This document shows positions 41,902 to 43,699 of a DNA stretch of 43,699 bases, one piece after another (the first letter of the stretch is position 1; every line of letters begins with the position of its first letter). The position numbers and the translations under genes are program-made. The notes beneath the pieces are model-generated. The model was given only the letters and a program-made list of their open reading frames with translations. It made no database searches and had not been told where the DNA came from. This stretch comes from Anaerolineae bacterium (GTDB lineage: Bacteria > Chloroflexota > Anaerolineae > Aggregatilineales > Phototrophicaceae), in NCBI GenBank assembly GCA_022820125.1, contig JAJEGA010000041.1, forward strand, positions 1-43,699, given 5' to 3'.

Positions 41902-42543
41902 ATGACCAATCCTTGGTCTATACAATCGATGAAAGATGCGATCGATACTGCGGTGATGAACTGGCGAAACCGGCTCTTAACAATCGACGATGTGCGGGAT
42001 TGGACTCATCATCCTGACAATGAATTCTGGGATTTCGAACTGCTTGAGGGCGACCTAATTCCACGCGCGCCGCACGGTTTCGCTCAGGGCGTCTTGGCGG
42101 CCGACTTCGCCTTTCATCTTTCGCGCCACGTCATGCAAACCGATGCCGGGTTCTGTACGATTGGCTCGGGATACTACCCAGATGGCGAGAACGACACGCT
42201 GGTCGGCACAGATGTTGCCTTTCTAAGCCACGAGCGCGACCCCGGTTCTCCGCCAGAAGAATGGGTAGCGGCAATGCCGGATATTGCGATTGAGCTGTTC
42301 GAACCCTGGGATTCGCTGGCGCTGGCCAGGCGCAAAGCGGAGGTCTACATGCGCAAGGGCTCGCGCCTGTTTTGGCTTGTACTGCCAGTGCAGCGCGCTG
42401 TTGAAGTCTCCCGCTTGGATGCGGACGCGCGGATTGAAACCGAGTCTCTCGGCTTGGGCGAAACGCTCAGCGGCGAAGATATCCTGCCCGGCTTTGAACT
42501 GGAACTGAGCGAGCTATTTGCGGTCCTTTGCGATTCACATTAA
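41902..42543 (+). CDS. Uma2-family (DUF820) protein, copy 2
   Basis: A 213-residue paralogue of the preceding gene. It has LTIDDVRDW near the N terminus, GTDVAFLS with a putative catalytic Asp and MPDIAIELFEPWDS in place of the usual ExxSPSD segment. ATG at 41902 has GAGG about nine bases upstream; a TTG frame start at 41884 is less likely. The loss of the canonical Ser-Pro in the last motif suggests divergence. It is followed by an OsmC gene. Confidence 0.8.
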   Translation: MTNPWSIQSMKDAIDTAVMNWRNRLLTIDDVRDWTHHPDNEFWDFELLEGDLIPRAPHGFAQGVLAADFAFHLSRHVMQTDAGFCTIGSGYYPDGENDTLVGTDVAFLSHERDPGSPPEEWVAAMPDIAIELFEPWDSLALARRKAEVYMRKGSRLFWLVLPVQRAVEVSRLDADARIETESLGLGETLSGEDILPGFELELSELFAVLCDSH

Positions 42544-42574
42544 GGTACGCGCATAATCTCTTGAGGAATTAACA

Positions 42575-43000
42575 ATGCCTGTCGACATCGTTCTCGAAGA
42601 CGGTACGCGCGCGACAATCAATGTGCGCCACCACCAGTGGCACGCGGACGAGCCGGCCGACGCTGGCGGCAGCGATACCGCGCCAACACCCGGCGAGCTG
42701 ATGCTGGGCGCCCTCGGCTCGTGCATGGCGATCACCTGCCGCCTTTACGCCGAGCGCAAAGGCTGGGACCTGCAGCGCGTCGAGGTGAAGCTCGATTATG
42801 AGCGCTTCAAAGGGAGCGACTACCCAGCTCATGAAGGCAAGGACGCCTTCGTGCACGAAGTGCGTGAAGCGCTGGTTTTCCACGGTGATCTCGATGAAAA
42901 GCAGCGCAAACGCCTGCGCGATATCGCCGGCAAATGCCCCATCCACCGACTGCTGGAATACCCCACATACTTCGTGGAACTGGCGCTGGCGGAAGAATAG
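42575..43000 (+). CDS. OsmC/Ohr family peroxiredoxin-like protein
   Basis: A 141-residue protein of the OsmC family. The two conserved cysteines are Cys50 in ALGSCMAITC and Cys121 in GKCPIHRLL, which in this family reduce organic or fatty acid hydroperoxides with thiol cofactors. GAGGA lies close before the ATG. The N-terminal strands are typical and no signal peptide is present. It converges with the DUF2179-type gene 6 bp downstream. Confidence 0.9.
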   Translation: MPVDIVLEDGTRATINVRHHQWHADEPADAGGSDTAPTPGELMLGALGSCMAITCRLYAERKGWDLQRVEVKLDYERFKGSDYPAHEGKDAFVHEVREALVFHGDLDEKQRKRLRDIAGKCPIHRLLEYPTYFVELALAEE

Positions 43001-43006
43001 TCCGAC

Positions 43007-43537
43007 TCACCGTCGATGGGCGCGGATCCAGCCGCCGCGTATGAATTCCGAGTGTTCCACCGTCACGAAGACATCGTCCTTGATTTCGCGGATGATCCGC
43101 AAGACTTGGTGCAAATCGCGCCGATGCACGATGATGCGCAGCTCCTCAACCTCGCCGTGTGCGCCCTCGCCTATGATTTCGGTGACGCCATGCCCCTGCT
43201 CGCGCAGCGCAATCGCCATCTCATGCGAGACCTCGCGCGAGGCGATGACCGTCACACTCTCGTAAGCTTTTACAAATCGCCTTTCCACTTGAACGCCGAC
43301 GACGCCGCCAACCGCAAAGCCCAAGGCGTAGGCGGCTAAATTCGGAAAGTTGTTCAAATCCGTGATGACATGCCCGGCGGTGAAGGCAAAGAGCAGCGAC
43401 TCCACCAAGGCTAATATGAAAGCCATTACCCGCCGACCGCGTAACATCAGCATTAGCCGAACGGTGCCGATAGCATTGTTGGTAACGCGCAAAGCAAATA
43501 TTAGGATGGGCAGGAAACTTGGATCAATAAACATCAT
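43007..43537 (-). CDS. DUF5698/DUF2179 membrane protein (UPF0316-like)
   Basis: A 176-residue protein with three N-terminal membrane segments (about 7-27, 35-57 and 66-85), then a soluble DUF2179-type alpha/beta domain. The latter includes TVIASREVSHEMAIAL and VEELRIIVHRRDL. Length and order match the UPF0316 family related to YitT C termini. Function is unknown; the soluble domain may bind a small ligand. Two ATGs in tandem begin the frame. Confidence 0.85.
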   Translation of the reverse strand: MMFIDPSFLPILIFALRVTNNAIGTVRLMLMLRGRRVMAFILALVESLLFAFTAGHVITDLNNFPNLAAYALGFAVGGVVGVQVERRFVKAYESVTVIASREVSHEMAIALREQGHGVTEIIGEGAHGEVEELRIIVHRRDLHQVLRIIREIKDDVFVTVEHSEFIRGGWIRAHRR

Positions 43538-43564
43538 GTTCTTCGCTAACGATTCCTAAGGCTA

Positions 43565-43699
43565 GGTTCTGTTGACATTCTATCGTAACCAGATAAGAGC
43601 GCCGACAAAGTGGAGAAAACCGAGATACGAAGTATCCAGTTTCTCATATCGGGAAAAGACCCGGCGGAAATGCTTGAGCTTATTGATGAAACATTCCAC
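43565..43699 (-). mobile_element. IS5-like insertion sequence, partial
   Basis: The window ends inside an insertion sequence. The left end, reading GGTTCTGTTGACATTC from 43565, looks like the terminus. The transposase 3' end lies just inside it. The other end is beyond the window, so length and target duplication cannot be checked. Confidence 0.7.
43580..43699 (-). CDS. IS5-family transposase, C-terminal fragment (runs off the window)
   Basis: Only the last 39 codons and the TAG stop are present. They read VECFINKLKHFRRVFSRY and end in FLHFVGALIWLR, the characteristic C terminus of IS5/IS427-type DDE transposases. The glutamate of the DDE triad is expected in the N-terminal part of this fragment (Glu in VECFINK). 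The rest lies beyond base 43699. Confidence 0.85.
   Translation of the reverse strand: MECFINKLKHFRRVFSRYEKLDTSYLGFLHFVGALIWLR

Noticed and set aside
1..43699. CRISPR arrays, tRNA and rRNA genes
   Set aside because: No regularly spaced direct repeats of 24-40 bp, and no tRNA or rRNA sequence that I could recognise.

Overview
The window is GC-rich bacterial DNA, probably from the phylum Chloroflexota (Anaerolineae/Caldilineae-like). That placement is an inference. It rests on the gene content (sugar-acid dehydratases of the enolase superfamily, sugar ABC importers without a local ATPase, a caa3-type oxidase) and on the abundant short intergenic palindromes. There is no rRNA or tRNA to settle it.

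Region 1 (1-27.4 kb) is a carbohydrate and sugar-acid catabolic region. After a plus-strand GH2 beta-mannosidase-like gene, 17 consecutive genes lie on the minus strand, transcribed from about 23.5 kb down to 3.45 kb. In transcription order they are: a Sec-exported solute-binding protein, two permeases, a DUF4380 protein, a clan GH-A glycosidase-like protein, a phytanoyl-CoA-dioxygenase-family protein, a Tat-exported solute-binding protein, two permeases, an enolase-superfamily enzyme, a xylose-isomerase-like barrel, a 3-hydroxyacyl-CoA/gulonate dehydrogenase-like protein, a second enolase-superfamily enzyme, two tandem SDRs, a Baeyer-Villiger-type monooxygenase and a third enolase-superfamily enzyme. 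Beyond a divergent promoter region lie a PLP-dependent threonine dehydratase-like gene, an FGGY sugar kinase and an aldo/keto reductase. The likely logic is import of oligosaccharides or glycosides, trimming by glycosidases, oxidation of sugars to acids, dehydration, and kinase or reductase steps. I see no ABC ATPase and no transcription regulator in the region.

Region 2 (27.4-43.7 kb) holds a class B penicillin-binding protein, a TdeIII-like type II restriction-modification pair on the minus strand, and a caa3-type cytochrome c oxidase operon (coxB-cytochrome c fusion, coxA, a subunit III-like gene, an unknown six-helix membrane protein, coxC, coxD). A second, AT-richer restriction-modification cassette sits inside the oxidase operon, immediately before coxC, and is bracketed by a 12-bp direct repeat that includes the coxC start codon. 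Two Uma2-family genes, an OsmC-like gene, a DUF2179-type membrane protein and the 3' end of an IS5-like transposase finish the window.

Two non-coding repeat families stand out. One is a MITE of about 270 bp with CAGGG-starting terminal inverted repeats and 10-bp target duplications; two copies lie in opposite orientation at 8.0 and 11.6-11.9 kb. The other is a family of short hairpins ending in GTAGGGGCG/CGCCCCTAC. Their stems differ in sequence from copy to copy but stay self-complementary. They sit in gene junctions, including between the solute-binding protein and permease genes of both importers.
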